A stretch of 64,000 nt of DNA from Sphingobacteriales bacterium 44-61 (GTDB lineage Bacteria > Bacteroidota > Bacteroidia > Chitinophagales > Chitinophagaceae): the NCBI GenBank assembly GCA_001898405.1, contig MKTW01000012.1, positions 62,001 through 126,000 on the forward strand. Direction: 5' to 3'. Of the stretch, positions 8,576-17,380 are shown in pieces; the stretch's first letter is position 1, and each line of letters starts with the position of its first letter. Position numbers and translations under genes: made by a program. Under the pieces are notes generated by a model. It was not told the origin of the DNA and made no database searches. It was given only the letters and a program-made list of their open reading frames with translations.

Positions 8576-10498
8576 TTACCAGAATGTTTCGTATTTCAGG
8601 GGCACATTTTTTACACTATACATGAACAACTCTGCCGGCTCACGGGCATCTGCGGCTTTCTTTTTTTGTGCGATCTCGTTCAACAGTTGTTGTACTGCCG
8701 GAACGAACGCATCACGGTTTTGCTGGTATTGTACCATTTGTATAGCTAGACGGGTCAGAAAAGGCTTGCCTGTTTCGATAACCTCTTTCAGGATATTTCC
8801 GGCCATATCATCCCTGGTTTGATCGTACAGAACGGAAGCCACCACAATTTTCACAGGTGCGTATTCATCCTTCAACGCATCTTTCAACTGGCGGGAATAT
8901 TTTTTTACTGCTTCTCCCTGGCTTTTCAATCCCAGGGCTGCCCAGTAGCGGACGAACCGGTTGGAATGTTTCAATAGCTCCACTTGCTTTTTTAATGCAT
9001 TATTCGTACGAATTCCCGATAGTGCTGCTGCCTGATAAATATCAGCGATAGGATATTCCAGATCATTCTGCCGGAACTCATAAGGCGTCCCTGTTTTGGA
9101 TATCTGGCCCAACTCATATTCGGGGAGGAACATCACATCTCTGTTCCGGATGATATCTGATTTCATTTTCTTCCGCATTTCTTCCAGCATGGACTGGTAT
9201 TGCGGATCTTGCGCCAGGTTGTGCAACTGCCAGGGATCGTTATTGTAGTCGAATAAATATTCTGTTTGCCGGGTCTCAAACAGATGTTTCTGTGTGTTGT
9301 CGAGTAAATTGTTTTTGAGGTCCGCTCGCATCTGTTGCATAATCTCACTGTAGTCGAAATATTTTTTATAAAACAGTTCGGGCATGAAAGGCATGAACAC
9401 ACGTGAATAGGTGAACCGGCCATCAGTGATGGTACGGCATAACTCAGTTACACCTTCTGCGCCATCGCTTGTCAACAGCATTTGCTTTGGTGCTGGTGCT
9501 GCATCTTTACCCAACAGCGCACGCCCATGCATATATTCGGGTATAGGAGTACCTGCCAGTTGCAGCAGGGTGGGGGCAAAGTCAGCAAAATTGACAAGGT
9601 CTGCTGTTACAACGCCACCAGTGCCCCACGGTGATAACCCTTTATACATTTCCGGAAACCAGATAACCAATGGTGCGCGGAAGCCAAGATCGATGCCATT
9701 GGTTTTGGCACGCGGCATTCCTTCGCCATGGTCTGCATAGAAGAAGATAATAGTGCTATCCAGTAAATGATCGTTTTCCAGCCGGTCGATGATCTTTCCT
9801 AATTTATAGTCGGCAAGGCTGATCCCGTTATAGATCCTGGCCAATTGTTTCCGCATTGAATCGGAGTCCCTGAAAAAAGGAGGTACGTGCACTTCTTTCT
9901 CGGCCACTTTGCGGTCGGCCGGTAATTCGTCCAGTACCTGTTTCGTGTATAGCTGGTAAGGATTCGTCATGGTGCGCGATTGATGGCTATCATCAAAATT
10001 GAAAACGGCAAAGAATGGTTGTCCTGGTTTTCTGTTCCACCATCCTGTTTCACCGGAACTTTCGTCCCATGATTCTGTGGTCAACCGTTTAGCTGCGGAG
10101 GTATTGTAATCAGTCTTCTTGTTGTTGCTGGTATAATAACCGGCCTGCCGCAAATACGAGGGAAATCCCTTGATAAATGCAGGAATCGCATAATTGCTCC
10201 GGTGGTTACCGGTTCCCATTTCGTAGGTGCGTGCTCCGGTGATGATCGCCGAGCGACTGGGAGAACATACCGTTCCGGTGGCGAAAGCATTGGCGAAACG
10301 TACGCCGCCACGAGCCAGTTTGTCGATGGCAGGTGTCCGTGCACTTGAATCGCCATAGCAGCCGATGAATTGCGGCGATGTGTCTTCGATTACGACCCAA
10401 AGTACATTGGGCCGCTGTTGCGCATAAAGAGTGCCGATCGCCAGGCAGTATGCCATCAGCAGCATGAATCTCTTTTTACATATCGCAGTATAATTCAT
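8576..10498 (-). CDS. Secreted S1-family (formylglycine-dependent) sulfatase
   Basis: The 640-residue protein starts at the ATG at 10498, 10 bp after the SGNH hydrolase stop. A start upstream at 10594 would overlap that gene. After a signal peptide (about residues 10-27) comes the sulfatase fold, with an Ile-Glu-Asp metal-binding strand (residues 37-39). The Cys-type signature CSPSR has Cys78 as the residue converted to formylglycine. The C-terminal ~130 residues look alpha-helical (HEAT-like). Such enzymes hydrolyse sulfate esters from glycans. A Cys-type sulfatase needs a formylglycine-generating or radical SAM maturase, and none is in the window. It indicates a sulfated PUL substrate; the exact position attacked cannot be told. 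Confidence 0.88.
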   Translation of the reverse strand: MNYTAICKKRFMLLMAYCLAIGTLYAQQRPNVLWVVIEDTSPQFIGCYGDSSARTPAIDKLARGGVRFANAFATGTVCSPSRSAIITGARTYEMGTGNHRSNYAIPAFIKGFPSYLRQAGYYTSNNKKTDYNTSAAKRLTTESWDESSGETGWWNRKPGQPFFAVFNFDDSHQSRTMTNPYQLYTKQVLDELPADRKVAEKEVHVPPFFRDSDSMRKQLARIYNGISLADYKLGKIIDRLENDHLLDSTIIFFYADHGEGMPRAKTNGIDLGFRAPLVIWFPEMYKGLSPWGTGGVVTADLVNFADFAPTLLQLAGTPIPEYMHGRALLGKDAAPAPKQMLLTSDGAEGVTELCRTITDGRFTYSRVFMPFMPELFYKKYFDYSEIMQQMRADLKNNLLDNTQKHLFETRQTEYLFDYNNDPWQLHNLAQDPQYQSMLEEMRKKMKSDIIRNRDVMFLPEYELGQISKTGTPYEFRQNDLEYPIADIYQAAALSGIRTNNALKKQVELLKHSNRFVRYWAALGLKSQGEAVKKYSRQLKDALKDEYAPVKIVVASVLYDQTRDDMAGNILKEVIETGKPFLTRLAIQMVQYQQNRDAFVPAVQQLLNEIAQKKKAADAREPAELFMYSVKNVPLKYETFW

Positions 10499-10508
10499 AG
10501 TATAATCT

Positions 10509-11219
10509 TTAGTTGAACCATTTAGCAATCTCGGCCGCAACGAGTTGATGGCCGAGCTCATTGATATGATTGTTTTGAGCCATGTACTTTTCAAGATCTT
10601 CGCCTGACTCTTTCAGTCGTTTGAACAAAAGATAACTGTCAACCAGCGCTACATGATAGGTAGCCGCCAGTTCCCTGATCTGCCGGGCATGCTGCTCCAG
10701 GATATTATCAGGTGCCAGTATATCCACACGTGAGTCAGGTGTGGGCGTTAACAATACCACCTTGATATTCTTTTTCAATGCAGCTTCGATCATTTTGGCC
10801 CAGGCCGAACGGGCACGTTCCAACCCGATATTCCGGTCATTTAAAGCATAGTCGATAAATATCACATCTGGCCGCATAGTCAATACGGCAGTGTCGAACC
10901 GGGTCTGCCCCTTTTCCGACTGTTCTCCACCAATTGAAGTCAATATGGTGTTGATCACTGCATACTTATATTTTTCTTTGATCAGTTTTAAAGCAAGGAA
11001 GGGGTAGGAGCCCAGCGTATGCACTTCCCCTCGGGTATAATAGCCCGAAGGCACGCTATGACCATGATAAACCAGGTTGATGGTACGGTTGGCCGGCCAT
11101 TTTTTTTGCATTTCCAGTTTGATCGATGACAGGTAGGTAGCAGTATCGGCGACCTGTGCCGAACCGGTAAAACTACAGGCAGTACAAACGAGCAAAACAA
11201 TTATCCAACTGCGCTTCAT
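10509..11219 (-). CDS. Secreted SGNH/GDSL-family hydrolase
   Basis: The 236-residue protein has a signal peptide (1-21) and an SGNH hydrolase fold. Block I is HGHSVPSG with Ser55 as the likely nucleophile, in a GHS rather than GDS context. Block II is SIGG (Gly97-98), block III ALND (Asn127-Asp128), and the final block has His218 followed by NELGH. The Asp that normally stands three residues before the catalytic His appears as Gln215, so the catalytic set-up may be a dyad. The family contains carbohydrate acetyl-esterases and lipases; inside this PUL a role in removing acyl groups from the glycan is likely. The gene is 44 bp after susD and 10 bp before the sulfatase. Confidence 0.75.
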   Translation of the reverse strand: MKRSWIIVLLVCTACSFTGSAQVADTATYLSSIKLEMQKKWPANRTINLVYHGHSVPSGYYTRGEVHTLGSYPFLALKLIKEKYKYAVINTILTSIGGEQSEKGQTRFDTAVLTMRPDVIFIDYALNDRNIGLERARSAWAKMIEAALKKNIKVVLLTPTPDSRVDILAPDNILEQHARQIRELAATYHVALVDSYLLFKRLKESGEDLEKYMAQNNHINELGHQLVAAEIAKWFN

Positions 11220-11263
11220 AGAAAATATAAAAATGATTAAATAATATTTTATGAAAAACCGTG

Positions 11264-12811
11264 TTATTGCCAGCCGGTATTCTGTCCCTGACTTTTAAGC
11301 GCCGGGTTATTGTCCATTTCATTCTGCGGATAAGGCCATAGATAATCCCTTGGATTAGTAAAGGCTTTTACACCACCGACCGGCGGAATAACCTGGTCTG
11401 CGATCCTCCAGCGTAAAATATCGAAGTAGCGCTGATGTTCCAATGCAAACTCCCATCGTCTTTCATCACGTATGTAACTGCGCATTACATCCTTGTTGAG
11501 TCCGGCAGGGCAATCGGGCATACCGGCGCGTGCACGTACCTTGTTGATCGCTGTATACACGGAAGCGTCGGCACCCACAGCCTCATTCTGCGCTTCTGCA
11601 TACATCAGCAATACTTCGGCATAGCGGATCATGTAATAATTTTGCGGGCCGCCATTGTATTGCGTGCTTGTGATCATGGAATATTTCTTTGGCGCAAATT
11701 TGATGTTGTTTGTGTAAGCCCAAACTTTCTTGCCGCCGGGTGTATTATCGAGATTGGTAAAAACAGTGGCCCTGAAACGCGGATCGCGATTGGTAAATGG
11801 ATTGGATGCATTGTATAAAGGGGATGCCGCTCCATACACGGTGGAGTTGGCAATCGGTTTGCCATCTGTACACAAGTATGAATTTACGAGCTGATCTGTT
11901 GGACGCCAGTAAGCCTGTGGCACCAGCGGAGTAACATTGGTGTCGATCCTTATCGAAAAGCTCTCTCCATTGTCGATACCACCCGATTCAAAGTTTATTT
12001 CAAACAGGCTTTCTTTGGAGAATTCGCCAGTCTGCGTGAACAGTTCATCGTATTTGGGATATAGATTGTATGTATAAGGAGCGGTCATCAGGTCGGCCAA
12101 TGTAGTAGCAGCATTGCTGTAATCATTATTGAAGAGATAGTATTTACCCAACAATGCTACGGCTGCACCGCGACCTATCCGCCCTTTCTCGGTAGCGGGT
12201 ATGTTTACCGGCAGGTTCGGGATCACATTATCTTTTAACCCCAGCACCATTGCGGCAACAATATCGGCTTTATCCGAGGCGGCATTGCCATTATCAAAGG
12301 TACTGAGGCTATGATCGTATAAAGGGACATTGCCCCATAGCGTAGTCAGATCGAGATAGACGTATGCTTTTAAAAAAAAAGCCTCAGCGAGAATACGTTT
12401 GCGCGATTCATCGCTAATGGTGCCCGGTTCCATGGCAGTTACACGGTCGATCACCAGGTTGGCCCTGTTTACTACTGTATAGTAAGCCGTCCAGGCATTC
12501 AGCACACGTCCCGTAATCGGCGTGTGAAAACTGGATTCGATTTCCGCCCAGTTGGCACCGGAAATAGTAATGGCATTATCGCTGACGTTATCAAATTCGC
12601 GGTACAACTTACCGGTAAACTGATTGGTTTGAAACGCATCATATATACCATATAAACCGGCAAGCGCATCAGCTTCTGATTTCCAGTACTTGCTGTCGGT
12701 TACCTGGTTGGGATTGATAACATCCAGGCGATTTTTGGAACAGGCTATGCTGGTAAACATCAGTCCTGTTATCGCTATAGAAAAAATTAGTCGATCAATG
12801 CTGATTTTCAT
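11264..12811 (-). CDS. SusD/RagB-family outer-membrane glycan-binding lipoprotein
   Basis: The 515-residue protein has a lipoprotein signal peptide with lipobox SIAC (Cys24). Helical TPR-type repeats of the SusD N-terminal half follow, then the C-terminal SusD domain with the conserved ARAGMP and DERRWEFALEHQR elements. SusD proteins sit as lids on SusC barrels and capture oligosaccharides at the cell surface. The gene lies 10 bp downstream of its SusC partner, the standard pair arrangement. Specificity cannot be predicted from sequence alone. Confidence 0.95.
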   Translation of the reverse strand: MKISIDRLIFSIAITGLMFTSIACSKNRLDVINPNQVTDSKYWKSEADALAGLYGIYDAFQTNQFTGKLYREFDNVSDNAITISGANWAEIESSFHTPITGRVLNAWTAYYTVVNRANLVIDRVTAMEPGTISDESRKRILAEAFFLKAYVYLDLTTLWGNVPLYDHSLSTFDNGNAASDKADIVAAMVLGLKDNVIPNLPVNIPATEKGRIGRGAAVALLGKYYLFNNDYSNAATTLADLMTAPYTYNLYPKYDELFTQTGEFSKESLFEINFESGGIDNGESFSIRIDTNVTPLVPQAYWRPTDQLVNSYLCTDGKPIANSTVYGAASPLYNASNPFTNRDPRFRATVFTNLDNTPGGKKVWAYTNNIKFAPKKYSMITSTQYNGGPQNYYMIRYAEVLLMYAEAQNEAVGADASVYTAINKVRARAGMPDCPAGLNKDVMRSYIRDERRWEFALEHQRYFDILRWRIADQVIPPVGGVKAFTNPRDYLWPYPQNEMDNNPALKSQGQNTGWQ

Positions 12812-12821
12812 AATAATGTTT

Positions 12822-15800
12822 TTATAATGAAACGTTCAGTCCGAAGGTGATTATTTTGGTTTGCGGATAGGATGTATTCACTATCGTGGTATTGTCCCGT
12901 TCGGGATCAAGTTGCTTGATAAGCGACGAGAACGTAAACAAGTTTTGACCGGAGACATATATCCTGGCAGAACTTAGCTTTGCTTTCTTTATCAGCGTTA
13001 TGGGAAAAGAGTAGCCAAGCTCGATATTCTTTATCCGCAGGTATGAGGCATCATGGAGCCAGAACGACGATGTAGCTGCAGGTTCTGATGAATTCCGGAT
13101 CATAGCCGGCCATTGTCCGTTGGGATTTTCAACCGGATCATAGCGATTGGTCCACCATTCTTTCCAGTAGTTCGAATTGCCTGCATTGCCCGGACGGTTG
13201 CCATTATCGTAGATATACATATCCTTTCCTTCAACACCCTGCAACAAAAAACTAAAATCAACACCTTTCCATGCAATTCCTCCAGTAAGACCATAGGTAA
13301 AAGGAGTGTTTGCCGATCCCAGTATCGTGCGGTCAGCTTCGTTGATCAGCCCATCTTTATTTATGTCGCGGAAGCGCATCGCACCGATCTTTGGTCCGGA
13401 AACAGAATACCAGGGATACATTTGGAGCTCGGCTGAATCCCTGAACAAGCCATCATATACATAGCCAAAAAATGAATTGATCGGTTCGCCTTCTCTAAGA
13501 ATGAACTTGCCATTGATCGCTTCACGTGTATTCAGGTTTTCTACACGATTCTTTACATAGGATACATTCAGTCCCGCGTTGATCTGTACGTTGCCAACCA
13601 CTGTTTTATAAGTAGCGCTCAACTCCCAACCCTTATTGGATACCGAAGCAACGTTTTGCACACTTGGAGTTACTGATCCAAAAGAAGGAGGAACGGGCAG
13701 ATTATACAGGATATTATCAGTAAGTCTTTTGAAAACATCTATATTGATAAACAGCCTGTTTTTCATTAATCCGAGATCCAATCCTATATTGGTAGTGCTG
13801 GTCGACTCCCATTGAAGGTTATTGTTTCCGAAGGCGGTGATGGCTGCTCCGGCCAGTATCTGCCCACCGATCCCATACCGGCTGTTGAGGTCAAGATATT
13901 GTTCTGATGAATAGTTGCCAATGCGATCATTACCCACTCTTCCCCAGCCGCCCCGTAACTTCAACAGGTTGATACCAGCATCCTGAAGTCCTTCCATGAA
14001 TTTTTCTTCGGTAAGCACCCAGCCTGCTGAGAAAGAAGGGAAGACGCCATATTTATTACCCGCTGAAAAACGTGATGAGCCATCAATCCGTAGATTGGCT
14101 TCGAGCAGGTATTTTTTTGCGAATGCATAATTTACACGGCCAAACCAGGATTGTAAACGCCATTGTTGTTTAGACCCGCCGATATTGTAATCAGATACAG
14201 CACGATCCAGTACCTGCAGATCATTATCCGGCAAATCATATCCACTGGCCAGGAAATACCGGCCATTGTACTGGTTGTACTCATACCCCAACAGAGCGCT
14301 TAACTCATGCACTTTTGCCAGCTTTGTGGTATAGTTCACGGTAGTTTGCATCTGCAATTGCTCAATGTTGTCCTCGCGGTTTTGCAGGTTGGCACGGTTG
14401 TTAAACAATACTGGTTTGTCGTCGAAGGCGCTGTAGGAGTAGGTAGGCATGAAATCTTCGCCATACATATTATTGACTCCATAGGTTACCATCGTGCGTG
14501 CTGTTAATCCGCGCAAAGGTTTCAACTCGAGATAACTCTGCAAGTTCAGTTTCGAATCGTCAACATCATTTCTTCCGATTTCTGTAAACAGCAGGGGATT
14601 ATTAACTATACGTGCCGGATCGTTTCCGCCCGGGTGAGCCGGATGATACACGCCCCATTTGCCACTGCTGTAATGAACAGGTGTAATAGGCAGGGCCATA
14701 TTGGTATAGTTCATGATGGCATTGGGTGCTGTAGCCGGCTCCATTCTTTTCTGAATATAACCCCAGGTGTTGAATCCAGCTGTCAATATAGGGGCGATTG
14801 CAGCCCTTACATTCATGCGATAAGTATACCGCCGGGCCGAAGTACCGTACATGATGCCCTGTTGTTCGAGATAACCGACATTGCCCTGGAAAGATAACGC
14901 GCTTGTTCCGCCCGATACAGACACTGAATGGTTGCTCATAGGAGCATCTCTGAAAACTTGGTCGAACCATTGCGTATTGGAAAAGGAATCCGTTAGGATG
15001 CCATTCCTTACATCCTCAATCACACGCGGTGCGTAATTGGTAGCGCGTGTAGCAATATTGTTCAACGTCATCCATTGCCACGATTCCACGAATTTTGGGA
15101 GATAAGTAGCAGATTGGCGTCCATAGAAAAAGTTATAGGCAATACGGAGTTTTTTATTGGAAGGTTGTTTGGTGGAAACGAGGATAACGCCATTAGCACC
15201 CCTGGAGCCATAAATAGCTGCTGAAGATGCATCCTTCAATACTGAAATACTTTCGATCTCTTGCGGCGTAAGATTGCCAAGATCTCTCGTAGTTGCCATT
15301 GCCCCATCGATGATTACCAGTGGAGAAGCATCATTCAATGTACCTGCCCCACGGATGAGTATCGATGATTCGTCGCTACCCGGCTGCCCACCCGGCTGCA
15401 CCGCCGAAACACCTGCCATTCTGCCGGAAAGGATATTGAGGGTATTCGCTTGTGGAATATTTTCCAGATCCTTGAAATTAACTGTCGCCACCGAGCCGGT
15501 TACGTTCACGCGCTTCTGTGCCCCATACCCAATTACCACTACATCATCCATCGTATTCACATCTTCCTCAAGTATTATCTCCAGGGTGGTCTCATTGGTT
15601 ACTTTCACTTCCTGTGATTTAAATCCTACGGATGAAAATACAAGTACCTGTCCTGGATCAGCGGCAATAGAGAAGTTCCCGTTCTGGTCGGTAGTTACAC
15701 CTTTGTTCGTTTCTTTTACAGTGATGTTCACATTTGCAAGGGGAGCACCACTTTTGTTTTTTACAGTGCCTTTTACAGTGAGGTCCATTTCAGCATTGAA

Positions 15801-15971
15801 AAAATGGTTGGTTATTGCAGCAGCCGGATCGCCCACCGGCGGCAATCCGTGTGCAAAGATCTTTAATGGCAAAGCAAGTACCAGCAATGCGGTAATTCGA
15901 ATGATGTGCAATCGTTTGGTGGGCCAACAGCTTCCAGTGTCTGGCCGGTTCCACCGTTGTGTTTCTTTCAT
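12822..15971 (-). CDS. SusC/RagA-family TonB-dependent outer-membrane transporter
   Basis: The 1049-residue protein has a signal sequence that is unusually far from the start (hydrophobic core about residues 25-41), so translation might begin later. A carboxypeptidase-D-like regulatory domain follows (about 65-140), then a TonB-box region with VVVIGYG, a plug domain with ASSAAIYGSRGANGVI, and a 22-strand barrel ending in an aromatic-rich C terminus. It imports oligosaccharides into the periplasm using TonB-ExbBD energy. No STN anti-sigma-interacting domain is present, so control is more likely through the AraC protein at 20910 than an ECF sigma/anti-sigma pair. Confidence 0.95.
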   Translation of the reverse strand: MKETQRWNRPDTGSCWPTKRLHIIRITALLVLALPLKIFAHGLPPVGDPAAAITNHFFNAEMDLTVKGTVKNKSGAPLANVNITVKETNKGVTTDQNGNFSIAADPGQVLVFSSVGFKSQEVKVTNETTLEIILEEDVNTMDDVVVIGYGAQKRVNVTGSVATVNFKDLENIPQANTLNILSGRMAGVSAVQPGGQPGSDESSILIRGAGTLNDASPLVIIDGAMATTRDLGNLTPQEIESISVLKDASSAAIYGSRGANGVILVSTKQPSNKKLRIAYNFFYGRQSATYLPKFVESWQWMTLNNIATRATNYAPRVIEDVRNGILTDSFSNTQWFDQVFRDAPMSNHSVSVSGGTSALSFQGNVGYLEQQGIMYGTSARRYTYRMNVRAAIAPILTAGFNTWGYIQKRMEPATAPNAIMNYTNMALPITPVHYSSGKWGVYHPAHPGGNDPARIVNNPLLFTEIGRNDVDDSKLNLQSYLELKPLRGLTARTMVTYGVNNMYGEDFMPTYSYSAFDDKPVLFNNRANLQNREDNIEQLQMQTTVNYTTKLAKVHELSALLGYEYNQYNGRYFLASGYDLPDNDLQVLDRAVSDYNIGGSKQQWRLQSWFGRVNYAFAKKYLLEANLRIDGSSRFSAGNKYGVFPSFSAGWVLTEEKFMEGLQDAGINLLKLRGGWGRVGNDRIGNYSSEQYLDLNSRYGIGGQILAGAAITAFGNNNLQWESTSTTNIGLDLGLMKNRLFINIDVFKRLTDNILYNLPVPPSFGSVTPSVQNVASVSNKGWELSATYKTVVGNVQINAGLNVSYVKNRVENLNTREAINGKFILREGEPINSFFGYVYDGLFRDSAELQMYPWYSVSGPKIGAMRFRDINKDGLINEADRTILGSANTPFTYGLTGGIAWKGVDFSFLLQGVEGKDMYIYDNGNRPGNAGNSNYWKEWWTNRYDPVENPNGQWPAMIRNSSEPAATSSFWLHDASYLRIKNIELGYSFPITLIKKAKLSSARIYVSGQNLFTFSSLIKQLDPERDNTTIVNTSYPQTKIITFGLNVSL

Positions 15972-15998
15972 AATGCTCTTTTAATTGTAAAAAGTGGC

Positions 15999-17333
15999 TT
16001 AATGAGGGGGACCAAGTACTACTTCGATCTCTTCCAGGGTTTTTCCCCTGGTTTCTTTTACTTTGAAAAAAATCAGTACCAACCCCAATAAACATATTAC
16101 CGAATAGACATAGAATGTGGTTTGTTGTAATCGTTCGAATAATATAGGAAAGGTGAATACAAGAATGAAATAGGCAATCCACAGGCTCACCACGGCGATA
16201 GATGATGCGATACCGCGAATGGCATTGGGAAATATCTCGGCAATCAACACCCAGGTTACCGGCGCCAGTGTCATTGCATACATGCCGATAGCTGATAACA
16301 GAAACCACGAAACAGCCGGAGATCCGTGGGCCAGCATATTGGCCACAATGATATACAACACGGCCAGCCCGCCTGCACCTACCAACATTAAGGGTTTGCG
16401 CCCAAGCCTGTCTACCAGCAACATTGCTATAATAGTAAAAACGAGATTGATGCCGCCGATAAACACCGTTTGCAATAACTGCCCGTCTTTCGACACGCCA
16501 ATGCTTTCAAATATCCGCGGTGCATAATTGAAAACGACATTGATGCCGCAAAGCTGCTGGAACACAGCCAGACCGATCCCTATCAGTATTGCCGGCAACA
16601 TTGTTTTGCTCAACACCATTTTAATACCCGGCTGTTTGTTCGTTGCCGCCAGGGAGTCGAGGATGCTTTGTTGCGATTGCGTGGCAAATTCGGAACCACC
16701 AATGCGTCTTAGAACTGTTCCGGCTTTTTGCGTAAACCCGGCCTTCAGCAACCAGCGCGGGCTTTCGGGCAACCATAAGGCTCCCAGAAAAAACAATAAG
16801 GAGGGAACAGCACCCAGCCCAAACATCCATCGCCAGGCATCAGGTCCTGAATTATATAAACCGAAATTGACGATATTGGTAATAAGTATACCGATCACCA
16901 GTGCGAGTTGATAGATGGCGACCATGCGCCCGCGCCAATGGGCTGGTGATATTTCGGCAATATACATTGGCGAGAGCATCGAAGCCATTCCTACACCGAT
17001 ACCTGCTATAGTACGCATGGCAATGAAAATATCCAGGTTTCCCGCAAAGGCCATCGTTAATGACGAAACGCCAAACACTATTGCTGCTATCAGCAATCCT
17101 TTTCTCCGCCCATATTTTTCCGAAATATTACCGGCTAGTATGCAACCTAAGATTGCACCTACAGCCAGGCTTCCTGTTACCAGTCCTTCCTTGAAGGCAT
17201 TGAGGTGAAACTGCTCCTGCAGAAAAGGAAGTGCGCCCGTTATCACGGCGAAATCAAACCCAAACAGGTATCCACCCAAAGCAGAAACAAGGGCAATGCG
17301 GATAATATAAAAACGGTTGTAAGAAGTGGACAT
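15999..17333 (-). CDS. Sugar-porter-family MFS transporter
   Basis: The 444-residue protein has 12 predicted membrane segments and the sugar-porter signatures: GRRKG after segment 2, PESPRWLL in the central loop, GRKPL after segment 8 and a C-terminal KETRGKTLEEIE tail. It belongs with proton-coupled monosaccharide symporters of the xylose/arabinose/galactose (XylE/GalP-like) type in the inner membrane. Within the PUL it most likely imports the monosaccharide released in the periplasm. It stands between the cytosolic DUF5107/TPR gene and susC, with 47-bp and 27-bp gaps. Confidence 0.9.
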   Translation of the reverse strand: MSTSYNRFYIIRIALVSALGGYLFGFDFAVITGALPFLQEQFHLNAFKEGLVTGSLAVGAILGCILAGNISEKYGRRKGLLIAAIVFGVSSLTMAFAGNLDIFIAMRTIAGIGVGMASMLSPMYIAEISPAHWRGRMVAIYQLALVIGILITNIVNFGLYNSGPDAWRWMFGLGAVPSLLFFLGALWLPESPRWLLKAGFTQKAGTVLRRIGGSEFATQSQQSILDSLAATNKQPGIKMVLSKTMLPAILIGIGLAVFQQLCGINVVFNYAPRIFESIGVSKDGQLLQTVFIGGINLVFTIIAMLLVDRLGRKPLMLVGAGGLAVLYIIVANMLAHGSPAVSWFLLSAIGMYAMTLAPVTWVLIAEIFPNAIRGIASSIAVVSLWIAYFILVFTFPILFERLQQTTFYVYSVICLLGLVLIFFKVKETRGKTLEEIEVVLGPPH

Positions 17334-17380
17334 CTGAATTATAAATTATAGGTGTTCAAATCTATTGAAAAGTCATTGTA

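Noticed and set aside
15274-15984. Open frame of 236 codons on the plus strand, antisense to susC
   Set aside because: It lies entirely over the strongly supported SusC gene, has no signal, domain or conserved motif, and its composition is that expected of an antisense frame.
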